From: CAZMGY01 sp964565945 [NCBI: uncultured bacterium]
Lineage (GTDB): Bacteria > GCA-001730085
Direction of reading: 5' to 3'
NCBI GenBank assembly: GCA_964565945.1
Contig: CAZMGY010000012.1
Location: forward strand, 75,778-139,777
DNA length: 64,000 nt
Positions within the stretch are counted from its first letter, which is position 1. Every line of letters begins with the position of its first letter. Below the pieces are notes generated by a model. The model saw nothing but the letters and a program-made list of their open reading frames with translations, was not told the origin of the DNA and made no database searches. Shown piece by piece: positions 17,715-26,978 of the stretch. The translations under genes were made by a program, and so were the position numbers.

Positions 17715-18617
17715 ATGTGTGCACATGAGTTCAAAACACAAATAGGTGGTGTAAATCCTGTCCCTCTCAAAGAAGGGGGTGGAGATCCTTGCTTGGTGGT
17801 TGTTTCTGGGCCGAACTTGGGGGAGGTTTTTCCTTTATCGCAATCTCCTGTCGAAATAGGCCGTAATGAAGACGCTGACATTATTTGCGATGATCCGCTT
17901 ATTTCGCGCAAACATGCGCAAATTATCAAAAATCTAGAAGCTCAGTGGAGGCTGATCGATATGCATAGCACCAACGGGACCTATTTGAATTTTCAAAGAG
18001 TTGAGAGTTTGCCTTTGCACAGTGGTGACAAAATCAGCATTGGCAAAACCATTTTTAAATTTTTAGATCGCGATAGCATCGAAACAACTTTTCATGACGA
18101 ACTATACACTTTATCGACGATGGATGGACTAACGCAAATTTATCGTAGATCTCGTTTCGAAGAGTTGTTAGAAAAAGCCATGCAAGGGGCACGCAATGGA
18201 TATGGTCAGTTGGCCCTCTGCATGATAGATATTGATCATTTTAAAAAAATTAACGATACTTATGGGCATCAAGCAGGTGACTATGTTTTACGAAGGATCA
18301 CCTCGGTGATTAAACAGGTGATTAGACGCGAGGACATTTTTGCACGTTATGGTGGAGAGGAGTTTTGTTTGCTTCTCGTTAATAAAACCCTGCAAGAAGG
18401 GGTTTTAGTGGCCCAAAAAGTCCGTCAGACGGTTGAAAACCATGTGTTTGAGTTTGAGGGAGAAACGATTACTGTGACTGTCAGCATTGGTGTATTTTCC
18501 TTTGAGTCTCAGCTGGAATCCACAGAAAAGTTTTTGGCACGAGCCGATGAAAAACTCTATCAGGCAAAACATGAAGGGCGTAATTGCGTTTGCTATGAAG
18601 AAGAACTGGAATCATGA
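17715..18617 (+). CDS. FHA-GGDEF diguanylate cyclase
   Basis: A 300-residue soluble protein. An FHA domain (about 45-120) reads phosphothreonine and shows 'EIGRNEDADI', 'ISRKHAQI' and 'STNGTYLN'. A GGDEF domain (about 135-298) has the active 'GGEEF' at 213-217 and an inhibitory I-site 'RRED' at 204-207, five residues upstream. It should make cyclic-di-GMP and be product-inhibited, with output or localisation gated by Ser/Thr phosphorylation. A GGGGAAAG ribosome site precedes the ATG. No kinase gene lies in the window. The architecture is frequent in myxobacteria, Bdellovibrio relatives and some PVC-type bacteria. Confidence 0.93.
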   Translation: MCAHEFKTQIGGVNPVPLKEGGGDPCLVVVSGPNLGEVFPLSQSPVEIGRNEDADIICDDPLISRKHAQIIKNLEAQWRLIDMHSTNGTYLNFQRVESLPLHSGDKISIGKTIFKFLDRDSIETTFHDELYTLSTMDGLTQIYRRSRFEELLEKAMQGARNGYGQLALCMIDIDHFKKINDTYGHQAGDYVLRRITSVIKQVIRREDIFARYGGEEFCLLLVNKTLQEGVLVAQKVRQTVENHVFEFEGETITVTVSIGVFSFESQLESTEKFLARADEKLYQAKHEGRNCVCYEEELES

Positions 18618-18771
18618 AAAAATGTCGGATATTGGGTTTTAGGACTTAGGACTTAGGGTATCGGGTTGTGTGGGATCTGCCATGAATCGTGTCGAAGAAT
18701 TGCCTCAAGAATCATAACGGGGCTCGTGTTTTTTACCTAGGGCCAGGGTAGTGAAGATGCGATTACCGTAG

Positions 18772-19155
18772 GTGGGGGCAAGGGCTTTATTGCGATTGAG
18801 ATATTATAAATACACTTCATCTTGGATTATTATTATTTCATTTCTTTGTGTGAGTGTCTTGTGGCGGGTTAAGCTGCTGTATGATAGGCCCCAGATTGCT
18901 CCTATGAAGAATCATGATTACAAAACGTGGAAGCACTTGAACACTTATCGTAACAAAACATATCCATTGAACAACGTCACAGAAGATGAATTGTTAGCTA
19001 TTCCAGGAGTTGGTCCTGTTTTGGTGCATCATATACTTGCTTATAGGGAGCAACAAAGGTTTGCATCGAAAAAAGACCTTTTGAAAGTTAAGGGCATTGG
19101 TCCGAAAATATTTGAAAAACTTGCTCCTTATTTTGATGATTTTGTTAAAAGTTGA
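18772..19155 (+). CDS. ComEA-like membrane-anchored helix-hairpin-helix protein
   Basis: A protein of about 127 residues with one transmembrane segment ('SSWIIIISFLCVSVLW', near 16-31) and a C-terminal pair of helix-hairpin-helix motifs ('AIPGVGPVLVHHILAYR' and 'KVKGIGPKIFEKL'). This arrangement matches ComEA, which binds incoming DNA in the periplasm during natural transformation. No com operon is present nearby. The GTG at 18772 lacks a good ribosome site and the first ATG falls after the membrane segment, so the start is uncertain. DNA binding is inferred from the fold only. Confidence 0.72.
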   Translation: MGARALLRLRYYKYTSSWIIIISFLCVSVLWRVKLLYDRPQIAPMKNHDYKTWKHLNTYRNKTYPLNNVTEDELLAIPGVGPVLVHHILAYREQQRFASKKDLLKVKGIGPKIFEKLAPYFDDFVKS

Positions 19156-19174
19156 AAATACAGTTTGCAGACCT

Positions 19175-19203
19175 CCTATAGATTTGCTAGAATACTAAGG
19201 TTC
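19175..19203 (+). promoter_or_regulatory. Promoter of rpsO-pnp
   Basis: TTGCAG (19175-19180), 17-bp spacer, TAGAAT (19198-19203) preceded by TGC, an extended -10. The predicted leader before rpsO is about 95 nt, long enough for the S15 autoregulatory structures known in several phyla, though I could not identify a specific fold. Confidence 0.72.
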
Positions 19204-19306
19204 TTGGAGATGTTGAAAATAAATAGTCCTACAAATATGGATTGAGGGTTCTGTTTTTTAGGTTTAAATTTTATTTAGAGATGCATAAGTTAGTAAGGAG
19301 AAGCTA

Positions 19307-19570
19307 ATGTTGACAATGAGCAAAAGCGAAATTGTAAAAAAATTTGCCCGAAAAGAGGGAGATACGGGATCTCCAGAAGTTCAAATTGCATTGCTTACAG
19401 AAAGAATCAATCATTTGACAGGTCATTTTAAGTTACATCTTAAGGATCATCATTCACGCAGGGGACTCCTATTACTAGTGGGGCAACGTCGTCGACTTTT
19501 GGAACATTTGAAAAAGGTTGATGTTGAGAGATATTCAGACCTTATTGGCCGATTAGGAATTAGAAAATAA
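19307..19570 (+). CDS. rpsO: 30S ribosomal protein S15
   Basis: An 87-residue S15 with the diagnostic '[17 protein letters not shown]', '[12 protein letters not shown]' and '[12 protein letters not shown]'. It binds the central domain of 16S rRNA. An AAGGAG site lies seven bases before the ATG at 19307; a second in-frame ATG (19316) fits the more common short N-terminus. The gene precedes pnp, the classic rpsO-pnp pair. Confidence 0.98.
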   Translation: MLTMSKSEIVKKFARKEGDTGSPEVQIALLTERINHLTGHFKLHLKDHHSRRGLLLLVGQRRRLLEHLKKVDVERYSDLIGRLGIRK

Positions 19571-19588
19571 ACGAAAGGGGTTTCGTCT

Positions 19589-21673
19589 ATGGAAACCATT
19601 AAATTTAATCTTGGTGGTAAAGAAGTTTCAATAGAAACGGGACGGATTGCAAAACAGGCCAACGGTGCTGTGCTTGTCTGTTCTGGAGAAACGGTTGTGA
19701 TGGTGACGGCGTGTGCCACGGATGAAGCTAAAGAAGGAGCTAGGTTTTTTCCTCTAACTGTTGATTATCGTGAAAAAACTTATGCTGCTGGGCGTATTCC
19801 TGGTGGTTTTTTCAAAAGAGAAGCTCGGCCAACGGAAAAGGAAATTTTGGTCATGCGTCTGACGGATCGACCGTTGCGCCCCATGTTTCCCGAGCACTAT
19901 TTGAATGAAGTTCAGATTATGTCTCAGGTGTTATCCTATGATGGCAGTGAGACTCCTGATATTTTATCAATCATTGGTGCTTCAGCGGCTTTGACTATTT
20001 CGGATATTCCTTTGCAAGAAAGCATTGGAGCCGTGCGTGTTGGTTATGTTGACGGTCAGTATGTAATCAATCCGACAATGGAACAAGTCAAAAAAAGTGA
20101 GCTTGATCTGGTTATGGCTGGAACTGCGGATGCTATCACGATGGTCGAAGGTGGATCCAATGAGCTAACGGAAGATCAAATCCTTGAAGGTTTAAGGCTT
20201 GGACACGAAGCGATTAAACCGATTGTGGAAGCTCAAAATGAATTGGCATCGCGTTGTGGCAACCCTAAACGCGTGGTCGCTTCTCCTATGTGGGACGATG
20301 CCATCTATGAACAAGTCAAAAATCTTTTTGTTCCTAAAGTGGATGAAGCCTTTGAAATTTTTACCAAAAAAGGGCGTGATGAAGTTATTTTCGAAGGTAA
20401 GCAAGCCGTTAAAGATAATTTGATTGCCGAAGATGATAAGTCAGATAAAATTGCTATGCTTGGTGAGATGTTTTACAAAATTGAGAAAACCCGTACGCGT
20501 GAACTAATGTTCGAAAAGCAACGTCGTGCCGATGGACGTATGTTTGATGAAATCAGACCAATTGCCACCGAGATCTCGGTGTTGCCTCGTACACATGGTT
20601 CGGCTTTGTTCACACGTGGTGAGACCCAGGCTCTCGTAACGGTCACTTTAGGTTCTGTGACCGATGAGCAAATGATTGATGGTTTGGATGGATTAACCAA
20701 AGAGAAGTTTTTGTTGCATTACAATTTTCCTCCTTTTTCGGTGGGTGAGTGTAAGCCTATTCGCTCGATCAGCCGTCGTGAGATTGGTCATGGTTACTTA
20801 GCCAAACGTGCTCTAGAATTTGTGAACGCCGATCACCAAGATTTTCCTTACACCATTCGTATTGTTTCGGAGATCACTGAATCGAATGGCTCTTCTTCGA
20901 TGGCGTCTGTTTGCGGTGGTTCAATGGCCCTTATGGATGCGGGGGTACCTGTTAAAAGTATGGTCAGTGGTATTGCGATGGGACTGATCAAAAACGATCT
21001 AGGTGTGATTGTTCTTTCAGATATTCTTGGATCGGAGGATCACTTGGGTGACATGGATTTTAAAGTTGCAGGAACCTCTAAAGGAATCACTGCTTTTCAA
21101 ATGGATATTAAAGTCAAAGGTATCAGTTTCGATATTATGCGCACTGCTCTCGAGCAAGCTAATGTGGGACGGAGTCATATTCTTAACAAAATGCAAGAGA
21201 CAATCCAGGCTCCGAGCCAACAATTATCTAAGTATGCTCCTAAAATTGTTAGCTTGATGATTCCTGTTGATAAAATCAGAGATGTGATTGGTCCAGGAGG
21301 CAAGGTGATTAAGGGCATTATTGAACGCACAGGTGTTGCGATGAACGTCGCAGATGACGGCTCTGTTGTGATTGCGAGTTCGGATGAAGCTGCTCTTGAT
21401 GAAGCTAGTCAATTTGTCCAAAAGTTGGTTGAAATTCCCAAAATTGGTAAAACTTATGAATCGAAAGTGGTTAAAATTATGGATTTTGGTGCTTTTGTTG
21501 AGTTTTTGCCTGGCAAAGAAGGTTTAGTCCATATCTCTCAAATTGCTAACAAACGTATTGAGCGTGTCGAAGATGTTCTTTCAGAAGGGGATATCGTCCA
21601 AGCTAAGTTGATTGATATTGACAAGATGGGACGCAAATCGCTGAGCATTAAAGTTGCTTTAGAAGACAAATAA
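19589..21673 (+). CDS. pnp: Polyribonucleotide nucleotidyltransferase
   Basis: PNPase (694 residues), the phosphorolytic 3'-5' exoribonuclease of RNA decay. Two RNase PH domains are visible ('TDRPLRPMFPEHY' and 'RTHGSALFTRGETQALV'), then a KH domain ('DVIGPGGKVIKGI', about 560-620) and a C-terminal S1 domain ('DFGAFVEFLPGKEGLVHIS', about 630-692). Order and length are complete. It lies 18 bp after rpsO. In other bacteria PNPase represses its own mRNA after RNase III cleavage in the rpsO-pnp spacer; that spacer here is too short for such a hairpin. Confidence 0.98.
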   Translation: METIKFNLGGKEVSIETGRIAKQANGAVLVCSGETVVMVTACATDEAKEGARFFPLTVDYREKTYAAGRIPGGFFKREARPTEKEILVMRLTDRPLRPMFPEHYLNEVQIMSQVLSYDGSETPDILSIIGASAALTISDIPLQESIGAVRVGYVDGQYVINPTMEQVKKSELDLVMAGTADAITMVEGGSNELTEDQILEGLRLGHEAIKPIVEAQNELASRCGNPKRVVASPMWDDAIYEQVKNLFVPKVDEAFEIFTKKGRDEVIFEGKQAVKDNLIAEDDKSDKIAMLGEMFYKIEKTRTRELMFEKQRRADGRMFDEIRPIATEISVLPRTHGSALFTRGETQALVTVTLGSVTDEQMIDGLDGLTKEKFLLHYNFPPFSVGECKPIRSISRREIGHGYLAKRALEFVNADHQDFPYTIRIVSEITESNGSSSMASVCGGSMALMDAGVPVKSMVSGIAMGLIKNDLGVIVLSDILGSEDHLGDMDFKVAGTSKGITAFQMDIKVKGISFDIMRTALEQANVGRSHILNKMQETIQAPSQQLSKYAPKIVSLMIPVDKIRDVIGPGGKVIKGIIERTGVAMNVADDGSVVIASSDEAALDEASQFVQKLVEIPKIGKTYESKVVKIMDFGAFVEFLPGKEGLVHISQIANKRIERVEDVLSEGDIVQAKLIDIDKMGRKSLSIKVALEDK

Positions 21674-21681
21674 GTTTTTCT

Positions 21682-22440
21682 ATGTCCTATCTACAGGCAT
21701 TAATTTCGGGTTGTTTGCAAGGCATAGCTGAGTTTTTACCTGTCAGTAGTTCGGGTCATTTGATCTTATTACAAAACTATTGGTCTTTAGCAAGTAATCA
21801 AGATCACGTTCTGTTTGATCTTTTACTACATCTGGGAACCTTGTGTCCTATTGTGTGTGTGTTTCGCGTTCAACTTCTTCAAGAACTCCGATCTTTGCAA
21901 TTGCCCCGAATGGTTTTGTGCAGTATGGTGCCCACAATTTTGATTGCTCTTGTTCTCACGCAGTTTCGGGTTTTGTTTACTCAGTCCTGGATGGTGGGTT
22001 TGATGCTATGTCTGAATGCATCTATTTTGTGGTTGGGGCATCGCTTGAGTCTTAAAAATCATGAAGAGTCTTTTTCTCTCACAAAGGCACTGCTGATTGG
22101 GGTGGCTCAAGGTTTTGCGGTTATTCCTGGATTGTCTCGTTCGGGGATGACGATTTGCATGGCTTTGGGTCTTAAAATGAAACTCCAGCAAACCTTTTTC
22201 TATTCGTTTGCTTTGGCGATTCCTACGATTATCTTAGCGTTTAGTTATGAGCTTTTGAAGCACCACGCGACTTTAAGCATGATGGATTATCGTGTTCTGT
22301 TGCTTGGCTTTATTTCGTCTGCCTTGGTGGGGTGGGCAAGTTTGGAAGTTTTTAGGCGGCTATTTACCGCTAAACACTTAGATTTTTTTGCGATATACTG
22401 TATAGTAATGGGGCTAATAACTTTGGTGCGCTCCTCCTAG
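21682..22440 (+). CDS. uppP: Undecaprenyl-diphosphatase (BacA/UppP)
   Basis: A multi-pass membrane phosphatase (252 residues) that recycles undecaprenyl pyrophosphate, the lipid carrier of peptidoglycan and O-antigen synthesis. The two hallmark motifs are present: 'QGIAEFLPVSSSGHL' near the N-terminus and 'AVIPGLSRSGMTI' in the middle. The ATG is 8 bp past the pnp stop and no strong ribosome site is seen, suggesting coupling to pnp translation. Confidence 0.95.
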   Translation: MSYLQALISGCLQGIAEFLPVSSSGHLILLQNYWSLASNQDHVLFDLLLHLGTLCPIVCVFRVQLLQELRSLQLPRMVLCSMVPTILIALVLTQFRVLFTQSWMVGLMLCLNASILWLGHRLSLKNHEESFSLTKALLIGVAQGFAVIPGLSRSGMTICMALGLKMKLQQTFFYSFALAIPTIILAFSYELLKHHATLSMMDYRVLLLGFISSALVGWASLEVFRRLFTAKHLDFFAIYCIVMGLITLVRSS

Positions 22441-22474
22441 CCTAAGGTTCTATGTTAAGTAAAGGGTTGTGTGG

Positions 22475-24793
22475 ATGTTTGATAAAGAACTTTCTTATCG
22501 AACGAAAGATATCTTTCGTTTACTGTTTGGAGCTTTTGCACTTTTTGTTTCCTTTAGTTTTCTATCATTTGATGTGAATGATATCCCTTGGTTGACCACC
22601 GAGCTCAACCGTCCTTTGCAAAACTACACAGGTGTTGTCGGTGCTTATATGGCTTTTTATGGTCGCTTTTTATTTGGAGATGCGATTTGGGCTATCCCAT
22701 TGTTGCTCGTGTGTTGGGTGATTAACAGTACAAAAATAAACACTTATGGCGAGATTTATAAAGAATTTTTAGGAGCTTTTTTTGTTTTATTAACATTGTC
22801 GGCCATGCTTTCATTGCACGAAGATAGTTTGTCGAGCTTTCTGTTCAAAGGAGGTTTGGTGGGACCTCAAATTGCTGGTTTGTTTATGAGCTCTTTTAGT
22901 TATTTGGGATCTATTCTGATTTTGGGTTTGTTTTTGATTTTGTCTTTGGCTTTGGCAACAGAGTTTTTAATGGTCTCGGCTGTTGTGATTGGAGGGTGCT
23001 ACCTTGTTCAGGGGCTTCATAAAGCTGGAACCTGGTTGGTTTCGAAAATGAAATGGTTGCGTTTGAGGCGCAGAGCCTCTACTGAGGAGGATGAAGAAGA
23101 ATACGAATACGAGTATAAAGAAGAGAGACATGTGGAGAAAGAATCCGAAGAAGAAAATAAAGAAGAGATTGCCCCGACCGAGAAGCCTTGGTTAAGGATT
23201 GTTAAGCCTGTTAAGAAAAAAACGAAACAAAAGCGTAAGCCTCCGAAACTTGAGTTTTACGATGGTGAATTGCCTCCAATTAATTTATTGGAAACAAGCG
23301 AGGGGACAACGGATGATGGTCAAAAACGAACTGAGAATATCGAAGAAACGACACGTATTTTGGGAGAAACACTCAAAAGTTTTGATATTGTCGCTGAAGT
23401 GGTTGCCGTTAACCAAGGGCCTGTGATCACGGTTTATGAGGTTCAGCCTGCACCTGGAGTGAAGATTAATCGCATCGTTAATTTGTCAAACGATATTGCC
23501 TTGTCGCTAAGCGCGCCATCGGTCAGAATTGTAGCACCTATTCCAGGTAAGTCGGTGATAGGGATTGAAATTCCAAATAAATTTCCCGAAAAGGTTTATT
23601 TTAGAGATTTGATTGAGTCGGATGAATTTCAAGACGCTACCAGCAAGTTGTCAATTGTTTTGGGCAAAGATGTGGCGGGTGATCCTATGGTGAATGCTCT
23701 GGAGACAATGCCACATCTCTTGATAGCGGGTTCGACAGGTTCGGGAAAAACAGTGTGTCTGAATGCTTTGATTATGAGTGTGTTGTACAAGTCCTCTCCC
23801 GACGAAGTTAAAATGATTATGGTTGACCCTAAAATGGTCGAGATGACATTTTACAATGGCATTCCGCATTTGTTGACACCTGTGATTACTAACCCTCGCA
23901 AAGCCGCTGACGCACTTATTTGGGTGGTTTCGGAGATGGAACGTCGCTATGAGCATTTTTCTGATGTTGGTGTTCGCAATATTACGGGTTATCACAAGCG
24001 CTTTGAAAATTCAAAAGATAAAACTTATAAGTCTAAAAATGGTGAAGAAAAATCTTTGGAAAAAATGCCTTACATTGTCGTGTTCATTGATGAGTTGGCG
24101 GATTTAATGATGACTGTTGCTCAAGATGTGGAAACATCGATTTGTCGTTTGGCGCAGTTATCAAGAGCGGTGGGGATTCATTTGATTATTGCAACCCAAC
24201 GTCCTTCGGTGAATGTGTTAACAGGTTTGATCAAATCGAACTTACCTTGCCGTATTTCGTTTCGAGTGGCCTCAAGTATTGATTCTCGCACCATTTTAGA
24301 TTCCAAGGGAGCTGAGAAGCTTATTGGTAAAGGGGATATGTTGTTTATTCCTCCAGGTTTGTCCTCTATGTTGAGGGCACAAGGTTGCTTTTTGGCCGAT
24401 GAAGAAATTCGGGATGTGGTTGATTTTCTTAAAAAGCAGCGAGAGCCAGAGTTTGTTAATATCTTTGCTTCGGCCAAAGCTGTGATTGAATCGAGTGATC
24501 GCGATGACTTGTACGAAAAGGCCGTTAGGCTTGTAATTGAATCGGAGCAAGCTTCGGCGTCTTTTTTACAACGACGCATGCGAATAGGCTATAATAGAGC
24601 GTCTCGTCTGATTGATGCGATGGAGGAAGAAGGTATTATTAGTGCTTCGTGCGGAAGCAAATCTCGGAAAGTTTTGGTTGACTCATATGATTTTTCCGTT
24701 GACAACTTTTTGAAGTCCGCTGAAGCCGACTATGATGCTTATGACAATGATCCTGGAAAAACTGACGAGGAAAAGCCTGAGTATGAAAAATAA
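22475..24793 (+). CDS. ftsK: DNA translocase FtsK/SpoIIIE
   Basis: A 772-residue translocase that pumps chromosome ends through the division septum. Four N-terminal membrane helices (about 15-185) are followed by a very acidic linker ('EEDEEEYEYEYKEE') and a basic patch. The motor has Walker A 'AGSTGSGKT' and Walker B 'VVFIDELADLMM'. The C-terminal winged-helix gamma domain ('FLQRRMRIGYNRASRLIDAM') reads KOPS-type sequences. The linker is far shorter than in E. coli FtsK and close to SpoIIIE size. The ATG at 22475 has AAAGGG eight bases upstream; GTG at 22469 is the alternative. Confidence 0.96.
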   Translation: MFDKELSYRTKDIFRLLFGAFALFVSFSFLSFDVNDIPWLTTELNRPLQNYTGVVGAYMAFYGRFLFGDAIWAIPLLLVCWVINSTKINTYGEIYKEFLGAFFVLLTLSAMLSLHEDSLSSFLFKGGLVGPQIAGLFMSSFSYLGSILILGLFLILSLALATEFLMVSAVVIGGCYLVQGLHKAGTWLVSKMKWLRLRRRASTEEDEEEYEYEYKEERHVEKESEEENKEEIAPTEKPWLRIVKPVKKKTKQKRKPPKLEFYDGELPPINLLETSEGTTDDGQKRTENIEETTRILGETLKSFDIVAEVVAVNQGPVITVYEVQPAPGVKINRIVNLSNDIALSLSAPSVRIVAPIPGKSVIGIEIPNKFPEKVYFRDLIESDEFQDATSKLSIVLGKDVAGDPMVNALETMPHLLIAGSTGSGKTVCLNALIMSVLYKSSPDEVKMIMVDPKMVEMTFYNGIPHLLTPVITNPRKAADALIWVVSEMERRYEHFSDVGVRNITGYHKRFENSKDKTYKSKNGEEKSLEKMPYIVVFIDELADLMMTVAQDVETSICRLAQLSRAVGIHLIIATQRPSVNVLTGLIKSNLPCRISFRVASSIDSRTILDSKGAEKLIGKGDMLFIPPGLSSMLRAQGCFLADEEIRDVVDFLKKQREPEFVNIFASAKAVIESSDRDDLYEKAVRLVIESEQASASFLQRRMRIGYNRASRLIDAMEEEGIISASCGSKSRKVLVDSYDFSVDNFLKSAEADYDAYDNDPGKTDEEKPEYEK

Positions 24794-24811
24794 TATAGGG
24801 TTAAAAATAGA

Positions 24812-25627
24812 ATGGTAGGGATAGGTGAGAAACTTCGCAAATCGCGAGAAGCTCAAGAGTTGTCCTTAGAGCTTATTAGCCGTAAAACTAACCTTAAAAA
24901 AGATTTTATTTTAGCTTTAGAAGACGAGGATTTTTCTCAATTACCCACGATGATTCATGCCAAAGGTTTTCTAAAGACTTACGTTCAATTCCTTAATTTG
25001 AATGCAGATGATATTCTTAAATCTTTTGATGATCTGGTGGAGCAATCTTTTCGCACAGAGCTTGCGTCAAAAATTCGTTTATCCAGCGAGGCTAGACCTA
25101 AGTTAACCTGGATTGATGTGAGAAACGAGTTTTTTCAGTATTTGTCGTACAGTCAAGACAAAATTAAATTTTTTATTGTGGGGACTATTGTTTTGATTGT
25201 GGCTTATTATGGATTGTCGTGGGGATACCAAAAGGCTAGACCCTTTGTCAACTCTTGGGGGGGGTGGGTCAGTTCTTTGTGGACTTCCTCCAAGAATGCA
25301 GAACCATCGGAACAAGCTAATGTATCTGAGGTAGTGGATCAAGAAGTTCCTCAAACGCAGCCTGTTTTGGAGCAATTGTTGTTGCAGGTTGATGTGAAAA
25401 AGTCCGTTTGGATGTCGTTAACAGCGGATGGCAATGTTTTGTATGAAGGTGTTATGCAAAAAGGCATGAATGAAATCTGGAAAGCTGAGGATGAGATTGT
25501 CATTCGAATCGGTGATGCCAAAGGTGTGGACTTTTTATTGAATGGACAGGCGATAGAAGAGCTTGAAGAGATGGAGCAAAAAGTATCACGGATTCGTATA
25601 ACCCCAAAGGGAATTGAATTTCGATGA
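24812..25627 (+). CDS. RodZ-like helix-turn-helix membrane protein
   Basis: A 271-residue protein with the RodZ architecture: a cytoplasmic XRE/HTH_25 domain (1-75, 'LRKSREAQELSLELISRKT' and 'FILALEDEDFSQLP'), one transmembrane helix (about 115-135) and an extracytoplasmic beta-rich domain ('VDVKKSVWMSLTADG'), like DUF4115. RodZ links MreB filaments to the wall-elongation machinery. No mreB is in the window. It overlaps pgsA by four bases (ATGA), so envelope genes are coupled here. It could equally be a divergent RodZ paralogue; the domain order is secure. Confidence 0.85.
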   Translation: MVGIGEKLRKSREAQELSLELISRKTNLKKDFILALEDEDFSQLPTMIHAKGFLKTYVQFLNLNADDILKSFDDLVEQSFRTELASKIRLSSEARPKLTWIDVRNEFFQYLSYSQDKIKFFIVGTIVLIVAYYGLSWGYQKARPFVNSWGGWVSSLWTSSKNAEPSEQANVSEVVDQEVPQTQPVLEQLLLQVDVKKSVWMSLTADGNVLYEGVMQKGMNEIWKAEDEIVIRIGDAKGVDFLLNGQAIEELEEMEQKVSRIRITPKGIEFR

Positions 25628-26193
25628 ACGGCCCCAATGTTTTGTCTTTGTTAAGAATTGTGATGGCCTTTATTTTTATGGTTTGTGTGCTTATTCCGCA
25701 AACATACGCAGCTCTTATGGCTTTACTTATGTTTGTTTTGGCCTGTGCCACTGATTTTATTGATGGATACTGGGCACGGTCGGCAAAGATCGAGACGAGT
25801 TTAGGAGCTTTGTTGGATCCCTTGGCTGATAAGGTTCTGATTACAGCGGCTCTTGTGACATTTGTAGACTTGGGTTATGTTGTTTCCTGGGTGGTTGTGC
25901 TGGTTTTAGCTCGTGAATTTTGTGTGACTGGCTTAAGGTTGATGGCGATTAAGCAAGGGATTGTTGTTGCGGCATCTGTGTGGGGGAAAATGAAGACCGT
26001 TATGCAAATGATGGCTGTGCTGGTAATTTTATTGTTTCATCTTCAGATCATTTATCAGGCAGAATGGTTGGCTTTTTATCATTTTCGAATGATTATTTAC
26101 ATTGTCACATGGGCAATGTTGCTGGTAACAGTACTGTCTGGTTGGACGTATGCTGTTGGTTGTAAAAGCTTGTGGACTAAGGAGCTTCGATGA
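25624..26193 (+). CDS. pgsA: CDP-diacylglycerol--glycerol-3-phosphate 3-phosphatidyltransferase
   Basis: A 189-residue multi-pass enzyme that makes phosphatidylglycerophosphate from CDP-diacylglycerol. The CDP-alcohol phosphotransferase signature D-x2-D-G-x2-A-R-x8-G-x3-D-x3-D is complete in 'TDFIDGYWARSAKIETSLG' followed by 'ALLDPLADK'. It overlaps the RodZ-like gene by four bases and is followed, again with a four-base overlap, by pgpA, the next enzyme of the pathway. Confidence 0.95.
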   Translation: MNGPNVLSLLRIVMAFIFMVCVLIPQTYAALMALLMFVLACATDFIDGYWARSAKIETSLGALLDPLADKVLITAALVTFVDLGYVVSWVVVLVLAREFCVTGLRLMAIKQGIVVAASVWGKMKTVMQMMAVLVILLFHLQIIYQAEWLAFYHFRMIIYIVTWAMLLVTVLSGWTYAVGCKSLWTKELR

Positions 26194-26648
26194 AACAAAA
26201 ATTTGAACATTGTTTGGCATCGTGGTTTGGCTTAGGTCATGCTCCCGTAGCTTCTGGCACGATTGGCACGCTTGGTGCTGTGCCCCTCTATTGGCTCTAT
26301 AGTTCGCACACTTTAACCATGTTGATGTTGCTTGTTATTTTGATCCCTTTAGGGGTGGTGATCTCGAACCGTGTCGTTGACCGTATGGGGGATAAAGATC
26401 CATCGATGATTGTGATCGATGAAGTGGCAGGATTTTTGCTCGCGGTGATTTTCTTTCCCTTCACATGGGTGAACCTTGTTGCTTTGTTTCTTTTATTTCG
26501 ATTCTTTGATATTGCAAAGTTTTGGCCCATGAGTGCTTTGGAGCGCTTGCCTCGCGGCTGGGGAGTAATGGCCGATGATTTGGCTGCGGGTATTTTGGCA
26601 GCCTTGCTATGGCAGGGAATCATTTATGCTTATATCCTTTTGTTCTGA
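26190..26648 (+). CDS. pgpA: Phosphatidylglycerophosphatase A
   Basis: A 152-residue membrane phosphatase that converts phosphatidylglycerophosphate to phosphatidylglycerol. PgpA signatures are visible: 'GLGHAPVASGTIGTLGAV', 'DPSMIVIDEVAGF', 'LFRFFDIAKFWP' and 'GVMADDLAAGI', which contain the acidic metal ligands. With pgsA it forms a complete two-step phosphatidylglycerol module. Confidence 0.95.
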   Translation: MKQKFEHCLASWFGLGHAPVASGTIGTLGAVPLYWLYSSHTLTMLMLLVILIPLGVVISNRVVDRMGDKDPSMIVIDEVAGFLLAVIFFPFTWVNLVALFLLFRFFDIAKFWPMSALERLPRGWGVMADDLAAGILAALLWQGIIYAYILLF

Positions 26649-26895
26649 TCTGATATGGTGCTGTTACTGTGCAGATAGCCGAGGTAAAATGGTTCGGGGT
26701 TTATAGAAGTTGACTCAAGCCAATCATGTGTGGCTGTGACGGGCATTGTTGGAATCTGGGGGTGGTTCGATTGAGAAGCTGCTAGGAATGGTCACGTTGA
26801 TGTGATTTGTTTGCGGTCCAAGGGTGGGAAAAAGCAAATCAAACAGTTAACATGTAATAATATATTGTATATTATTAGAAATTTATTAAAAAATA
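26649..26895. other. Intergenic region with AT-rich palindromes
   Basis: No gene was found in the stretch between pgpA and the next CDS. Its 3' part carries a perfect 10-bp inverted repeat with 3-nt spacer (TAATAATATA / TATATTATTA, 26856-26878). It also carries the left arm (26851-26859) of an outer repeat whose right arm (TATTACATG) lies at 26909-26917, across the promoter of the following gene. Confidence 0.6.
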
Positions 26896-26924
26896 TTGAA
26901 TAATATTTTATTACATGCTATTAT
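26896..26924 (+). promoter_or_regulatory. Promoter of the 1,622-residue secreted-protein gene
   Basis: TTGAAT (26896-26901), 17 bp, TATTAT (26919-26924) preceded by TGC as an extended -10. The right arm of a 9-bp inverted repeat (26909-26917) sits in the spacer, where a bound repressor or activator would meet RNA polymerase. Confidence 0.7.
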
Positions 26925-26978
26925 TAAGGGTTGGCGAGGGGTTGTTAGGACAACTAATAAGGTCAAAAGGAGTAGTTT

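Noticed and set aside
26764-26772. GGTTCGATT, resembling a tRNA T-loop
   Set aside because: No matching acceptor, D or anticodon stems could be folded around it.
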